This document shows, piece by piece, positions 6,505 through 7,094 of a DNA stretch of 7,094 nt. Made by a program: the position numbers and the translations under genes. The stretch is from the NCBI GenBank assembly GCA_023448955.1, contig JAEXJU010000095.1, positions 1 to 7,094 of the forward strand, written 5' to 3'. The notes beneath the pieces were generated by a model. That model was given only the letters and a program-made list of their open reading frames with translations. It ran no database searches and was not told the DNA's origin. Every line of letters starts with the position of its first letter. The stretch's first letter is position 1. This DNA comes from Bacteroidota bacterium (GTDB taxonomy: Bacteria > Bacteroidota > Bacteroidia > Flavobacteriales > Weeksellaceae).

Positions 6505-6924
6505 ATGTCCGAAAAGCAAATACTTACCCATATTGATGGCATCATCATCTATCGCAACTTCGTTGAAAACCTTCCATACAATCCTTACCTTAAGCAATTA
6601 ACAAGAGAAAAAAGGAAATTAGGGATTTTGTCAGAAGTCTTGTTTTGGAAGCAGGTCAGAAACAGAACATTTCACTGCATTGATTTTGACAGACAAAGAA
6701 TCATTGGTAACTATATTGTTGATTTTTATGTAAAAACGTTGGGACTTGTGGTTGAGATCGATGGATCAAGTCACGACCTTAAGCAGGAATATGACTTGGA
6801 AAGGACTAGGTTTTTGGAAAGTCTGGGGCTTAAAGTTTTTAGAATTACGGATTGGGACGTGAAGCAGAATCTTTCTGCAGTGATGAAAGAATTAGAGGAT
6901 TTTATTATCGATAATTACAGTTGA
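6505..6924 (+). CDS. DUF559 endonuclease-domain protein (Vsr-like PD-(D/E)XK fold)
   Basis: A 139-residue soluble protein made almost entirely of one DUF559 domain. The family pattern is clear: ILSEVLFWKQVRN (41-53, Glu44), RQRIIGNYIVDF (63-74, Asp73), LVVEIDGSSH (81-90, with Glu84 and Asp86 in an ExD), an R-containing helix (Asp97, Arg100), then GLKVFRITDWDV (108-119). Asp73, Glu84 and nearby residues fit the metal site of restriction-like nucleases related to the very-short-patch repair enzyme Vsr. No conserved position looks broken. ATG at 6505 follows an A-rich leader; no good promoter was found. No methyltransferase, mismatch-repair or restriction partner is adjacent, but three copies of one structured repeat surround the gene, two before and one behind. 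That suggests the gene and repeats form a unit. The biochemical target is unknown, and the link to the repeats is inference. Confidence 0.85.
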   Translation: MSEKQILTHIDGIIIYRNFVENLPYNPYLKQLTREKRKLGILSEVLFWKQVRNRTFHCIDFDRQRIIGNYIVDFYVKTLGLVVEIDGSSHDLKQEYDLERTRFLESLGLKVFRITDWDVKQNLSAVMKELEDFIIDNYS

Positions 6925-6964
6925 AATTTATCGGAGCTTATAGCGTAATTGGATTTATTCAGAA

Positions 6965-7021
6965 ACCACCCCGTCAATCCGCCTTTGGCGAATTGCCACC
7001 CCTCCGGAGGAGGGGAATTTT
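6965..7021 (+). repeat. Structured repeat copy C (57 bp), possible bidirectional terminator
   Basis: Same orientation and length as copy A, with three substitutions. Hairpin I pairs CAAT (6975-6978) and CGCC (6980-6983) with GGCG (6987-6990) and ATTG (6992-6995), loop TTT. Hairpin II pairs CCCCTCC (6999-7005) with GGAGGGG (7009-7015), loop GGA, followed by AATTTT. It starts 40 bp after the DUF559 stop codon. Its last T is the first base of the complement of the next gene's stop codon. Its location between converging genes and the T stretch fit a secondary role as terminator. Confidence 0.9.
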
Positions 7022-7094
7022 CAGCTTAATAGATTTTCATCAACAATATTAGGCAATGTCACTTTCAAGTTCGGTTCGGCTTCCATAGCTCTTT
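7021..7094 (-). CDS. C-terminal end of an unidentified protein (partial)
   Basis: Reading the minus strand inwards from the window edge, one frame is open for 23 codons and ends at TGA (complement of 7021-7023). The encoded tail contains MEAEPNLKVTLPNIVDEN followed by LLS. The composition is that of a normal soluble protein C-terminus, and both other minus-strand frames hit stops within the same stretch. I do not recognise the family from so short a piece. The gene converges with the DUF559 gene, with repeat copy C between them. Confidence 0.5.
   Translation of the reverse strand, partial: RAMEAEPNLKVTLPNIVDENLLS

Noticed and set aside
6294..7021. CRISPR array from the GC-rich repeats
   Set aside because: Only three copies, one of them inverted, with irregular spacing and a gene between them. 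They are hairpin-rich dispersed repeats.
6294..7021. Classical insertion sequence with terminal inverted repeats
   Set aside because: The outer copies A and C are direct, not inverted. The gene encodes a DUF559 nuclease with no transposase catalytic pattern, and no target-site duplication was seen.

Overview
The window looks like chromosomal DNA from a member of the Bacteroidota, most likely a Flavobacteriia species close to Chryseobacterium. The evidence is the A-rich leaders without Shine-Dalgarno sequences, promoter matches of the TAnnTTTG type, moderate G+C housekeeping genes, and protein types familiar from that group: a GapN-like aldehyde dehydrogenase, a DoxX-like membrane protein and a DUF559 endonuclease. 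Genus placement is inference from pattern recognition, not from a search.

Layout: (1) 1-1730 holds a strong hairpin terminator and, on the minus strand, a GapN-like aldehyde dehydrogenase. (2) 1731-2656 holds a minus-strand DoxX-like membrane protein with a probable terminator behind it. Between it and the next gene is a T/G-rich intergenic stretch with short phased repeats, a palindrome and a good TAnnTTTG promoter. (3) 2657-4582 is a plus-strand OLD-type ATPase/TOPRIM nuclease. It is clearly more A+T-rich than its neighbours, stands alone, and is the likely horizontally acquired defence gene. (4) 4713-6191 holds two minus-strand genes in a probable operon: a cytoplasmic M23-type peptidase-domain protein followed by a YeeZ-like SDR protein. 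(5) 6192-7021 is a compact unit: two inverted copies of a 55-57 bp structured repeat, a DUF559 PD-(D/E)XK endonuclease gene, and a third repeat copy that ends on the stop codon of the next gene. (6) 7021-7094 is the C-terminal end of an unidentified minus-strand gene.

The most interesting part is the repeat/endonuclease unit at 6294-7021. Each repeat copy folds into two small hairpins. One hairpin keeps its sequence; the other keeps its 3-nt-loop shape while its stem sequence changes completely between copies. This suggests a REP-like or transposon-end-like nucleic acid structure that could be recognised, nicked or mobilised by the nuclease it flanks. The solitary OLD nuclease is a second candidate accessory function. 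The remaining genes look like ordinary metabolic or envelope genes and do not form one pathway.
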